A DNA stretch of 64,000 nucleotides from Eopsaltria australis (taxonomy: Eukaryota; Chordata; Aves; Passeriformes; Petroicidae): positions 868,001-932,000 of the forward strand of contig JAVTVJ010000520.1 in NCBI GenBank assembly GCA_034509425.1, given 5' to 3'. Position numbers and translations under genes: made by a program. The notes beneath the pieces are model-generated. The model saw only the letters and a list, made by a program, of their open reading frames with translations, was not told the DNA's origin and ran no database searches. This document shows positions 47,911 through 59,405 of this stretch, one piece after another. How positions within the stretch are numbered: position 1 is the stretch's first letter; each line of letters opens with the position of its first letter.

Positions 47911-50646
47911 GAGAACTCGTGGGATTTTGAGATGTGGATGCTCAGGCTGGGTAAGGACATGGCAGAGCCTGGATGAGACCCAGGGAGAGGTGGCTTGGAC
48001 GTGTTTTGGAACAAGAATGTCTCATTTGGTATTTGTCATCTGAGTGGCACAATTAAAGCCTCCCTTCAGCACAGCGAGCCCCAAAATCCACCCAGAGGGG
48101 TGGAGAGGAGCTTGGCTGTGGAGAAAACTGCTGACAGCAGAGCTGCTGCATTTCCATCCCGCACACAAATCCCACCTAATGGCATCCCCAGAGAGGAGCC
48201 AGAGCCTGTCCCTCCCTGTTTCCCTATGCAGACACAAACACTGCTCCTGCAGCTCCTCGAGCACAGCACAGTCCAGGGAGAGGATTTAAAATGATTGACC
48301 GTGGCAAGAGAATGGTTTTAAATTGGGAGCAGAAGCAAAGCTGGAGCCTTTCCAGGTCAGAGAGAAAAATAAGTTTTTCCCAAGGATGGGTCTGGCTCTC
48401 TGGCAAGATTTTCTCCCTCACACAGGGACCAGCTTCAACATCCCCTCCCCAGTCCTGCAGGGTGTCTGCATCTCACAGGAAAAGGCACCTCGTCCTGACC
48501 TTGCTCCAAAGCTCTTGGACAGCAAACAGAATGCACCAAGCCCCCCAAAAACGTGTGGCTCTTGCAGGGAGCTCTTGGCAACCAGCCACAATCCCCTGGA
48601 GTGTGAACCCTCCAGCATCCCCCTGTCCTCAGAAATCCTGTAATTCCCTTTTCTGGGCTTCAAGATGCTCTTAACCAGCATTCACCAAATTGAGTTCAAA
48701 GGGACCAAGGCTCCTATTTAAGCACTTTCCCGGGTGGAAGTGTTCTAACTCATACTTTACTCCTGTGAGGAGCCCCTGCACACTGCCAGGCTGTTCCCAG
48801 GAGTCCCTGTTTGCACAGTTTAGCCATAATTACTTTCTCCTCTTTCTCCAGCCAGCCTCCAAGCACTTCTTTGCAAAGGGAATTGCTATTCCCTTGTCAG
48901 GAGATGGGATGCTGGTGTAATTGAGAGAGAACACCAGCCTGTTTCTGACTGAGGCTCTTTCCTCCCTCCCTCCCACTCACTACTTATTGTATGGGCAGGA
49001 GAAGCCCTCAAGATATGCTGGACAGACTCTTGGAAATAACCTTTTTCATCTCAAAGATCCTGCTGAATTTTAGATTAAAAAGGAAGCTTTTCTTTCAATA
49101 ATGTATTTCCCCCTTGGCTCTCTGGCTATCAAGTAACTTTCCCTGAACAGAAAGCTCAAAAGATGAAGCTTCCCCAAATTCAGATTCATGAACTGAATCT
49201 CTTACCTCCCAGAAGCCTGGCTGGAGAGAGGAAAGGCAATCAGGGCATGAATTTCATATTAAGAAGAATAAATAAAGCAGAACCTCTTTTATTTCATTCC
49301 TTCTGGCTGTTCAGGTGAGCGGGGGTTATTAGCCACGGCTTAAATCAGCACATCTGGAAGCAGAGGGTCACCCAGCCCTGGCTCTCCACAGACCCCGAGG
49401 AGCTCCAGCCACCAACAAAGGGAGAGCTGAGCCCCTGGAATGGGGGTGTCGGGCCTTGGGGGGAGCTTAAACACAGCTCTGCAGTGCCAAAAACACAAAA
49501 TAACCTGAGCGGTCCTTCCCTGCAGCTCTGCCCTCTCCAGACCTTCAAATCTCAGCTGGAGCAATGGCCCAGCCAGGGGAACCTGTGCCAGGTCTGTGTC
49601 GTGATCTGACACCTCTGCAGTCACACGGGCGTGGAGGGGACACAGCACTGACAGCACACAGGGGACAGAGCTCCGCTCGTCCTCAGAGCCCCTCCCAATC
49701 TAAGGAAACACAGAACTGCAGCTTTACATACGCTGCTCTGCACAGTCACGGTTTTAGAGAAGAAATTGCAGGGTTTCTGGGGATCCCCAGGCACTGTGCG
49801 AGCTGAGCTGAGCTCCCAGGAAAGGCAGGAGCGGAACGGTCCTTTGGGTCACCTTGGCAACAGCAAAAATCCCACCCAAGGGCACTGGGGCCCTGTGTGA
49901 GCCGGTGCAGCTCTGGGTGTGACATCTGCCAGGCTGAGCATTGCAGGAGCACATCCCTACAGCCCCTGCAGCTGCTGGATCACTGCTGCCACATCCCAAA
50001 ATCTGTGTCCAAACACGTCTGAGGGTGGGCTCTGCCGGGGGCTGCACCAGGAGCTCCGGAGGAGGGCAGAGCCTGGCCAGGATGGGCTTCACCTGGGACT
50101 GACTCACCCGCTGCTCATTTTGATGCTCCTGGAAACCCCAGCCCAGCCCAGCTGCACATCACGAGCCTGGTCAGGGTTAATGATGCCAATACTTGGCTGA
50201 ACCGATTCCTGCTGCAATTCCCCCCAGACCAATTGTTTTCCTGCCGCTGGAGCTGTACAATAATCACCTGGGAACCCCAGGTAACCCCACAACCCCTCAT
50301 TTCCCCTTTAGCAGCACACGGGCAGCAGTGGCTGTGGCAGGCAGCGTCCCCTCCTCTTGGGCTGAGAAATAATGGGAAACTCCTCGGGAGGTGATCTGAC
50401 CTGCAATAAAGAGCACAGCAGCAGGTACACCTGGAGAGAATATTGATGGCTGGATCTCATTTCGGGGGCTGCATTCCCACAGATAACACAGAGCTGGGAT
50501 CGATAGAAGGACGGGGTTGGTTTTCAGGGCACCAGCAGAGGATTCATTCCACGGCTGCAGACCCTGTTACCATGCAAACATGCTGATTGCTTTGTTTGTA
50601 CAAGCAGCACAAAAAATCAGGCACCAATCCCTGCTGCCTGTGGCAG
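47911..50646. other. unique intergenic sequence, no gene recognised
   Basis: GC-richer than the left part of the window. No exon, RNA gene or transposon is recognised. Open frames of 100-127 codons (for example 48291-48674 plus, 49754-50107 minus) come in overlapping sets on both strands, as expected from stop-poor GC-rich DNA. Confidence 0.5.
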
Positions 50647-50908
50647 GGACAGGGCCCGAGGGAATGGTTGTGTCAGGAGGGGGTTTAGAGCAGAAATTAG
50701 GAAAAGGTTCTTCCCCCAGAGGGTGCTGGGCACTGCCCAGGCTCCCCAGGGAATGGGCACTGCCCCAAAGCTGCCAGAGCTCCAGAAGCATTCAGACAAC
50801 GCTCTCAGGGACAGGGTGAGATTGTTGGGGTGCCTGTGCAGGGCCAGGGGTTGGACTGCATGATCCTTGTGGTCCCTTCCCACTCAAGACATTCCATGAT
50901 TCAATGAT
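50647..50908 (+). mobile_element. CR1 LINE 3' end, plus strand (CR1 subtype with 'ttccccagagggtg')
   Basis: About 260 bases. It begins with 'gacagggcccgagggaatgg', followed by 'cagaaattaggaaaaggtt', 'cccccagagggtgctgggca', 'ctgcccaggctccccaggga' and 'gggccaggggttggactgca'. It ends 'cattccatgattcaatgat'. This subfamily has a different terminus from the copies with 'cttggaggtcttttcc'. The 'ccagagggtgctgggc' piece resembles a CTCF core. Confidence 0.9.
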
Positions 50909-51989
50909 ATTTTATTAAATTAAACAAAGGGCTTGAATTCCTTTTGCTTTTCATCCTGCCTAACCCTAAACTGCTGAGGGCAGGCAGCCCAGACAACAAC
51001 CATGATTCATTCCTGGCACAGCCTATTTTTGACACAACAGCAGCAGCAGCAGCCAACAATTTGCAACTCCATAAACCGGATGCACGAATTCTAATTTATG
51101 TGTGAGCTAATGGATCGTTGCTCCTGTAATAAACTGTTCAGAGTGGGCTGGATTTATCAGCAAGCGGATTGCCCTTTACACATTTTTATTTAATTTTGCT
51201 TTATTTCGTGAGGTGCCAAGTCAACAAATGATTAAATACAGCAAATATTTTTCCACTGGAGTTTTATCAAGGTACCTAATCCAGTTAAGGGATGGAATGT
51301 AATTGCTTCTGGAAGCAAAGCTTGTTTTCCACCAGGATTCTCAATTTAAATAAATAAATAAATATATATATATATAAAGGGGGTTTCCCTTCTGAGTAAA
51401 ACAGGAGGTTACAGAGGGTGTTGTGCCTGGAAAATAAACAGGAAACTTGCTGAGATAACGGAGGCTTTGGGTGGGATTTTGCACAGCCCTGTTCTCACAG
51501 CCAGTGCCCTCAGGAGAGATGTGGCCGCAGTGATCCAAATTTGCTTCTCTTACCCATTTTGGGAGGATGTCTCTGCCCGTGGCTGCTCAGCAGCCTTCCC
51601 CTGTGGGGCACAAATCAGAGTCCCTGGTCCCCAAAGAGTCACTGGTCTCTCTCTCTCTCTGCCCCCTTTTCCCTTCCAAGACCCGTGGGGAACCCAGGAA
51701 CCTTCCCTCTCCTCTCCTGCTCTGCACGGAGAGGGCACGTCCCATCTCGCAGGGCCATCTGCAGAAAAGTGGCACTAAACGAGCCCATCGCCTGCCCAGC
51801 TGCTCTTCGTGCCCGGCAGAAGGGCAGCGATTACAGGAGAACATTTTAGAAAGCTCGGGGAGGGGGCAGGGGACTGCCAGGGGAGGGGCACGGAGCATCC
51901 ACGAGTCCGGGCAGTTCATTAAACGCTCCCGGGAGCCGCTTTACAGAGGCGAGGGCAGGGGTTAAAGTGCTTCACTTGGCACATTCCTG
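50909..51989. other. unique sequence with simple repeats, no gene recognised
   Basis: A CpG-retaining AT-rich part at about 51050-51280 may be conserved non-coding DNA. A compound (AAAT)n(AT)n microsatellite lies at about 51344-51376, and a short (CT)n at about 51644-51659. The open frames at 51467-51965 overlap in three frames and are not convincing. Confidence 0.5.
51344..51376 (+). repeat. compound microsatellite (AAAT)n(AT)n
   Basis: About four AAAT units run directly into about eight AT units. A typical mutable simple repeat with no other function visible. Confidence 0.9.
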
Positions 51990-52560
51990 TGATTTAGGGC
52001 TTCAGGTTCGTCAGGTCGAACCACAAACCGTGTTTGAGTTACCGTCAGTCGCTATAAATATCGGAGAGACGAGGGCTTGGAGAAGCCTCGCTCTCCGTGC
52101 TCCGTGCAGCGTTCCCAAACCGCCCGAGCCAGCATCCCTTCTCCCAGGGAAGGATTTTGGGTGAGAAAACCTCGCTGCGGAAGGTGACAGTGACCCAAAG
52201 CTCAGGACAGAGGAGCTGGAGGCTCCCGGTGCATCCGCTCCCGGCTGCTCCTGATGGACAGCCCAGCTCCGCTCCGGGACGTGCGGCTCCAGCGAGGGAA
52301 GTGTTTGCGTTCGGGATCACCCGTGTCACATTTTCTGTTGTTCTGTGCCTGAATCATCCCCGTCAGCGCAGCCGAGCAGCCTCCGGCTCGCCAATGCTGC
52401 CACCTATAGCGGCTGTGCAGCAAAAAACAGCTCCCGGGGCTGGCCCCGAGCTGCACCTGGGCACAGCACCCGGACAGGAGCCTCTGGAGAGGATTTCCAG
52501 CGAGCACGGAAGAGGTTTTGCCGCTCTCCCCCGGCAGAGCTGACTGCAGAGCTCGCCTGT
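51990..52560 (+). promoter_or_regulatory. CpG-rich patch with TATA box and splice-donor-like site (candidate promoter)
   Basis: CpGs are far denser here than in the flanks. A hairpin GGTTCG-tcaggt-CGAACC lies at 52005-52022, and a TATA box TATAAATA at 52053-52060. A start near 52085 would give a first exon that ends at the donor-like TGG/GTGAGA at 52160/52161. No open frame from that exon matches a known protein, so a non-coding transcript is more likely than a coding gene, if there is a transcript at all. The combined cues are suggestive but each is common by chance. Confidence 0.3.
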
Positions 52561-53062
52561 GCCCAGCCTGCTCCGTGCCAAGCCCTGCAGCACCCACAGC
52601 CGAGCTCAGCCTTGCAAGTCCGAGCTCAGCCCCTGCAGAGAGGGTAAAGGATGGAACAGGAAAACTCATCCAAGGAAGGAGAGGGCAGCTCTGCAGGCAG
52701 CAGATTCAAAGGGAAGGACAAGGAAGAGGAGCCAGGTGTGGGTGAGGAGTGCTGAGGTACAAAAGGGCAGCATCAGCTGCTTCCCTGAGGCTTGGATGGA
52801 CTCAGCAATGCAGGGAAGGGCAGGTGGGACTGTCTGTGCTGCTGCCCCTTCCTCAGTGCCAGGCTGAGCTCTGCAAGGCTGGGGATGTGCAGGGACACAC
52901 TCGAGGGAAGGTGCAGGGCACGGGCAGCTGCCTCTGTGTCAGTACTGCCAAGGAGAAAGACAAAGACAAATCTCAGAAAATCTGAGCAGCCCCAGCTCTG
53001 CCTGGGCCAGGGCAGGATTGCTGTGGGTGCAGACAAAGCTGCTGAGCCACATAAATGAAATC

Positions 53063-53260
53063 AGAGAATCACAGAGCCACAGAATGTTTGGGTTGAAGCC
53101 CATCCAGTGCCACCCCCTGCCATGGGCAGGGACATCTTCTACTACCCCAGATTGCTTCAAGCTCTGTCCAACCTGGCCTTGGACACTTCCAGGGATCCAG
53201 GGGCAGCCACAGCTTCTCTGGGCACCCTGTGCCTCCACCCTCCCAGCAAAGAATTGTGTA
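53063..53260 (-). mobile_element. CR1 LINE 3' end, minus strand
   Basis: Complement of the CR1 terminus. It starts with 'gagaatcacagagccacaga' (the tail) and continues with 'gtttgggttgaagcccatcc', 'ccctgccatgggcagggaca', 'ccaacctggccttggacact' and 'ccagggatccaggggcagcc'. It ends with 'ccaccctcccagcaaagaat'. About 200 bases are kept, belonging to the subtype with 'tgccatgggcaggga'. It is the second of only two minus-strand CR1 pieces here. Confidence 0.92.
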
Positions 53261-56200
53261 AATTACTGTAAATATTCAAGAAATGCTAATTCAGCCACCC
53301 TGCCCCAGCCTCCATCGCTGCTGCTCTGCCTTTGAAGCAAAACTCTGGGTATTTTCAGGTACATTTCTGGTTGTGCCTTTACTACCAGACACAGTGTGTT
53401 CCTCCCAGATTTCCAGCACATGCAGAGCAGCCCATAAATATTGCATCTTTTTTTGTTTTAATTCGAAGCTGTCTTGCACACTGAGCTGTCTAATCCGTGG
53501 AACATCTGCTCCGAGCAGGCAGCAATCTCTTAAATGCCACCGTGCACTTAAGAAGTTCTCGGCAGCTCCGCGGGAGCCCCTGGAAGAATTTAACTGATAT
53601 AAGGCACCTCCCACAGCTCGGGCTAATGATCACAATACAAACGACATTTGCATGCTATGATATTCCTTTTGTGCAGGAGGCGACCTGCTCACCAGCATCC
53701 ATTCACCGCCGGCAGCTCGTTTGCACTCCGGCTGAACACCACATCCCAGCCCAGGTGATGCTGCCCATTGCCCCAGCAGTGCTCTGGTCTCCTGCTGCCC
53801 CTCAGGGCTCTCCTCTGGGTGTTGTGGTCCCTTCCATGCTTGGGGAGGACTGGGGAGGGTTTAGGGACAGCTGGAAAGGGGGTGTTGCACGATGCCACGG
53901 CCCCCGCGGCGGGGAGCAGGTGCTCTCTGGTGCCTGGTTTTGTGCTGCTTCCCATTGTGGGATGCCTTTGGGCTGCCCAGAATCTACCCTGACCCTAAAG
54001 GTAGCTGCTAATCAGCCCTGGCAGGGCTGAGACATCAGCACCAAAATCTGGGGAAAGGGAGAAGTGCCAGCGCTGCTCTGGAGCTTCCCACTGCGACCCT
54101 CGGCAGCACCAGCACATCCCTTTCTGCCTAACATTTTTCTACTCTTAATTTGCTTTGTTTTAATTGATTGGGGTCTCCTGTGGTGTAGCAGCTTATTGGG
54201 AAGGAAGGCAGGAACATACAAAAAGAAAAAACAGCCCTAATATTTACTCCTTTGCCTCGGGGATTCTCACAGCTCCCCTGCCCCAGTCCTTAATGACACA
54301 AACCAATAATGGTTCAACTACTGCAGCCCAAGGGACTCAAAATCAATGGCACGATGTTGAAATGACAGAAGATTTGTTGAAAAATGTTGTTTCCTATTGT
54401 TTGCTCGCTGCAAATCCCGACAGTCCCACCAGAGCCAGTTCATGCACTGAAAGCTCCCAGCTGGCAGCAGTTGAACAGTGGCATCAGTGCTGTAAAATGC
54501 ACTTTTAGGTCGCTGTCTGCCAGCAGCGTGAGCAGTGGGGAGGGGCAGAAAGGCAGGAATTGGGGCTTAGAACCAGGCTTAGGAGGAAAGTTTCCTTTTC
54601 CTAAGTGGCTGCATTGTGTTCCCTCTTCCATGTCCTGGCCCGAGCCACTGCTGTGTCACCCGGCAGCTGCCCCCCACAAGCCAGCACTGACTCAAAACTC
54701 TCACAAGAGCAGAATCCTCCTTTGCCTTTTGTTTACTCCAAGAAATGAAAGAAAATACAACAGGAGAAGCTTAGAAACAGCAATGGGTTAACTGGCTCTG
54801 AGTCAGGACAGACCTTCAGAAGAGAAATACCTGAAATCCCTCTCTCTGCCTGCCATCGCTGGGCTCGACAAAGCGGCCAACAAGACAGATTTTAATGGGA
54901 CTTCCACCCAGGAAGACAAAAAGAGGGGAAAATGGAGAAACCGAATTAAAAATGCTTCCAGAGCTGAGATGCCAGACAAGATAAATAGGGATCATCATTC
55001 CTCCACTCGGGGAGGTGCTGCCACAGTGCTGCTCACCTGGGCAAGGCAGAGGCAAAATTAATGCCACCGCAGGCACATTAATGCCACTCACCCCTGGCCC
55101 ATTTGTCTCCTGCTGCCGGGCTTCAGGTCAGCCCTGACACCTTCCCAGTGCTGCAGGCAGCCAAGCCAGGTAGGAGTTTGGTTTTTCACTCCCCAGTCTG
55201 CTGCTGAATGCACAGGGTGAGTGCTGGGAGGGGCATGGGGAGGTCTGAGCACCAGCAGCTGCCCCCAGCCCCGTCCTGGTGCCCAAAGGCAGCACAGGAG
55301 GGGAGAGAGCAGCAGAGTGGTAGCAGTGGGATGCACATCCCTCTGGGAGGTGGACATGGGGACCTGGGGGACGTGTCCACGCAGGCAGTGGAGGTGGGGA
55401 CCAGAATTGGCTGCTGGAGCAGGAGCTGAGCTCCCCGTGCAAGCCCCAGGCCTTGGCTGGGTACAAACCCCCATCTCTCCCTTCCAGTGCCAGAGCTCGG
55501 GGCTGTCCCCACTGCCAGAGCTCACCAAAGGCCAAGGCGGGTCTCTTCTGTCCCCTTGTCCTTCTGCAGAGTCCTCCAGGTGACATTTCAGGAGAACTGG
55601 AAGCTGTGAAATTTAAGCATCAGGAGCTCAATCCATTAGCGTCCTGACAAGCCTTTCAGAGATTTACAACGGGTTTTTACCACCTGCTGAAGGTGCAGCA
55701 ATGAATTTCCATCTCTAACTCATTCTTGGGCCAAGATTTACAGCTGCCATCAGCCCCGTGCTGTCACTCAGTCCCCTCCGACCAGGTGAGGAAAGGTCAC
55801 TTTTTAGAGACACAAATGACAGGGCTGTGACCAAGCCACCTGCCAGGCTCCACCTGCCCTGAGCCTGTCCCCAGAGCAGTGACCATCACCATGAGTGTCA
55901 GCAGGGGGAGAATTAACTTCCCTGTGACCCCTGAAAGACCCTCAGGGACTCAGGGGATTCGTGTCACTGCTCACCTCTTCCAGGGGTTTCCTAAAATCAT
56001 GGAGCCATGAGGAAAGGGGATGTGAAGGAGACAGGGCTCTGCTTTCTCCCAATATTTATTGCAAATGAAGCCTCCTGCAATTTGGGATCCAAAAATCCCT
56101 GCCAGCTTCCCACACTCCACAATATTTTCCCAAATATTGCCATCCCAGCATGGCAGCCCTTGTCTTTGGAAGCTCTTCTGTGCCTGAGGGCTCTCCCTGC

Positions 56201-58914
56201 TCGCACATTTCCCTGCTGTTTAGTGTAAATCCCATCTCTTAATTTCCCTCCCTTCCTCCTTCAGATAAATCTCTCCCCATCCTTATGCCCAGGATCTGCC
56301 AGGAGGAATTTTATCCTCACTTTATGCACTGCTCTTTTATTTTTTGGGTGCTACAACAGAACATGCTAACAGAAAAATAAACCTTTTCATGACTTACGAG
56401 CACGGCAATAGAACACGAGTAGGAGCTTATAAAGGGAGAGAAATAAAAGATTAATCTCCTCCTATTTTACACTGCAGCATTTAATATGTGGCAGTGGCTG
56501 CTCCTGTTTGCCTCTAGAGTTTATCAGCAGCTGTAAACAGCCCTCCACGTACTCAACACAGCGACCTGCCCGTGCAGGGAGACAGAGCAGCTGGTAAACT
56601 CAGGGGCCGGTGAAATTATCTCTAAACAAACACAAAATCACAGCCCTTGGGAAGAGGAGGAGAGCGGCAAGACAGGCACAGACACAGTTTTTTCCTCAGC
56701 TTGCACCACGCGGAGTCGCTGCGTGTGAATGACAGCGGGAGAAAATTTCAGCATAAAAATAGAATTTAAATGCCCAAATGACTGGTCTCTGGGAGAAAAC
56801 CCAGGCTGGGGTGTCCGCTTTTCGCTGGGTGTGCATGGACTTGGCCACCCCATTCCTGCCCAGAGCAGGGAATCGCCATCGGCACGCAGCGCCTTGCCCT
56901 GGCTGCCGCACACGTTTGAGGCTCATTTCTTTCCAAAGGGAACGCAGGAGCCGCGCAGTTGGATATTAAATGGATATATTCATCCCTGCGGGTGGGCAGC
57001 CATTAGCGTGTAGCCTTTGTGTTTCAGCAATCCCCAGGTGCGGGGAGCCGGAGGGATGCGGGAGAGGAGGCGGCCGGGCGGGTCCTCCCCGGCTGGAGCA
57101 TCCCGTCCTCGCCCAGGATCGCTGCGGGATCACCGCAGCTCCCGAGGGGAATCCCGCAGGCACCTGGGAGCCCCAACTTTAGGGGACACGGCAGATCACA
57201 AAGTACCTCACAAGGAGGCGGCAGGCCCTGCCTGTCCCGCACCCCCCATGCCGCGGCTTTGCTCTTGGACAGATTTCTCTGTACTTTCGATTTTCATCTT
57301 CAAACCCCACCTTGAAACCACACAGCCCTGGTGGCAGTGAGGTGTCCCCGCAGCAGCGGCAGTCAGAGCTGTGACAGCTCCTGGACATGGGTGGGATATG
57401 AACCTGCCTCTTGGCGGAGTCCCCAGCACGGGATCTGCCTAAACGCCCCAAAATCTGGCTGGATAAAGCCCCAATCCGGCTGGATCTCCCTCGTCTCCTC
57501 TCATTTCTCACACTGCCCTTGGGTTTTTCCTGCTGCTCTTCTGCCAGATCCTTTGCACGATGTTTGGCCCGGGATTGCTGAGGGAGCTTCTCTCCCTTCC
57601 CCGGAGCTCTGGCTGCACCCCGAGCAGGGGACACCCAGAGCGGGACAGGCACCGAGGGGTTCAGGTGTCCTGACACCTTCCCATGGGATTTTGGGCTCCT
57701 TTCTCTCTAACCCCAACCACCCCAGAGTTACCTGCACCAGTGGGAGGCGGAAAACACTGGGGGAAGGGAGATTTGTTCCTTGGCATCGTCCTTATAATGC
57801 ACACGGGGAAATTAACTTAAAGCCTGGGTTATGAAGAGAGCTAATTAGTTAATCCATGTAAAGTGCTTTAAGACTCTGCGATGAGGGGAAAGAATAGCTA
57901 ATGGGGGAGCTCAGACAGGGCTCTCCTGATGCAAAGTGAATTTCAGACAAGAGATCCTCACTGTACAGAACGGAATTAAATTCAAGGGCTCGTCTAAAAG
58001 AAAAACCTCAGAATTGATCACATCCCAGTGAATAAAGACAGTCCATCAGTTCAAGGGCATCTTACACGGATATCCATGCCCACTAATTATTCTGCTTGAA
58101 ACCAGCCTTCCTGGCAGATTCCCAGAGTCGATGCATCGAGGACCTCTGTGTCAACATTAGCTTTATACCAGACGGATAATTGGTGGTAAGTACCCAGAGC
58201 TGGACTGCGCTGGACAACATAATGGCAAAAATTAAATTCTTCCAACAAAATAGCTCTTCGCAAGCACAAACCAGGCTCGGGAGAGAGCTCCTCTGCGAGG
58301 CAGCACAATTACAGAGCAATTAGAGGGGTGAACTTCAGCAGCTCACCTGCACAACACCTATTTTCTCCTCTACAATCGGCTGTCAAGGCTTCAAACATTT
58401 CCTTTGTTCCAAACAACAGTCACCGGCTGAATTACCATCAGCAAGAACACTGTGCAGCCACACAGCCAGCAGGAATCTGGGAATGGTGTCTCAAAGCATT
58501 TGCCAAAAGCTTCTACATACTCACTTCCTGCTGAATCCTGCGCATTTTAGAAAAATTGTTCTCCCCGTGGGCTCTCCCAGGAGAAAATATTTGCACCTCC
58601 GAGCATTGGCCATGCTGGTTTCCAGGAGATGATACTCATGTCTCCATTGGGCTCTGGAAACACCGCTGTGACAGCGGGGAGAGCATCCAAACTGGGCGGT
58701 TGTCATTGAGGAGTGGGGCTGGATGTCACCTGCCCTGTCTCCACCCTCAGTGGCAGCTCTGGAGGTGCCAGGGCGTGGCAACAGGAACGGGAAATCTTTG
58801 TTCCCCTCCATGGGTGCTCGGGGCCCTGCAGCCCTGAGATAAACCCTCTGTATGTTTGTTCTAATATGTTTGAACCTTCCTTCCCTCCCGTTGGCTCTCT
58901 GGGTGCTGGTGGCC
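53261..58914. other. unique intergenic sequence, partly CpG-rich, no gene recognised
   Basis: No exon, RNA gene or transposon is recognised over 5.6 kb. Parts at about 53490-53700 and 58000-58330 are AT-moderate with retained CpGs and octamer- or homeodomain-type cores. The latter contains the 12-base palindrome TCGATGCATCGA at 58128-58139. A CpG-rich patch at about 57000-57480 is entered separately. The longest frames (177 codons at 53497-54030 plus, 167 at 57331-57834 plus and 165 at 57179-57676 minus) lie in GC-rich DNA and overlap open frames on the opposite strand. Confidence 0.45.
57000..57480. promoter_or_regulatory. CpG-rich patch (possible CpG island)
   Basis: Dense CpG and GC around 57040-57150 in particular, with GGCGGCCGGGCGGG-type SP-factor motifs near 57070. 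There is no TATA box and no recognisable exon. Bird CpG islands can be orphan, intergenic or belong to non-coding transcripts. A GC-rich neutral patch is the alternative. Confidence 0.3.
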
Positions 58915-59163
58915 AACACGGAATGGTTGAGTTGTCCCTCCCTGGGAAGGTCCATGACAGGGGAAGTTTGGGCCAGATATTGGGAAAAGGTTCTTCAGCC
59001 AGAGGGTGAACAGGCTCCCCAGGAAAATGATCAAGGAGCATCTGGACAGCTCCCCCAGGGATATGGGGGGATTGTTGGGGGGTCCTGCTTAGGGCCAGGA
59101 GTTGGGTGTGACGATCCTCGTGTGTCCCGTCCAGCCCAGGATTTTCCATGATTCTGTGATTCT
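58915..59163 (+). mobile_element. CR1 LINE 3' end, plus strand
   Basis: About 250 bases of the same subtype as the copy at 50647. In order are 'gaagtttgggccagatattg', 'ggaaaaggttcttcagccag', 'acaggctccccaggaaaatg', 'gggattgttggggggtcctg', 'gggccaggagttgggtgtga' and the tail 'ccatgattctgtgattct'. It lies only 100 bases before another CR1 end in the same orientation. Confidence 0.92.
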
Positions 59164-59261
59164 AAAATGTCATTTCTGTGGTCAGGGAAGCCTGTCACTA
59201 TTCCCATTCTCCCTCCCACCCTGCACTGTGGTTGGACTGATCCTTGGGGTGCTGGGACGTG

Positions 59262-59405
59262 GGGACCAGCCCTGGAGGTGTCCAAGGAAGGACTGGACGT
59301 GGCACTCAGTGCTCTGAGCTGGGTGACAATGTGGAGATCAGTCACAGGTTGGACTCAACAATCTCAGAGATTTCTTCCAACTGAAATGATTCTGTGACTC
59401 TGTGA
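59262..59405 (+). mobile_element. CR1 LINE 3' end, plus strand
   Basis: About 145 bases of the commoner subtype. Present are 'cctggaggtgtccaaggaag', 'gactggacgtggcactcagt', 'gctgggtgacaatgtggaga', 'ggttggactcaacaatctca' and the tail 'gattctgtgactctgtgac'. It is 5'-truncated, and has inserted separately from the neighbouring CR1, since the subtypes differ. Confidence 0.92.

Noticed and set aside
50955..50970. CCTAACCCTAA as an interstitial telomere repeat
   Set aside because: Less than two units of the telomere hexamer. That is expected by chance.
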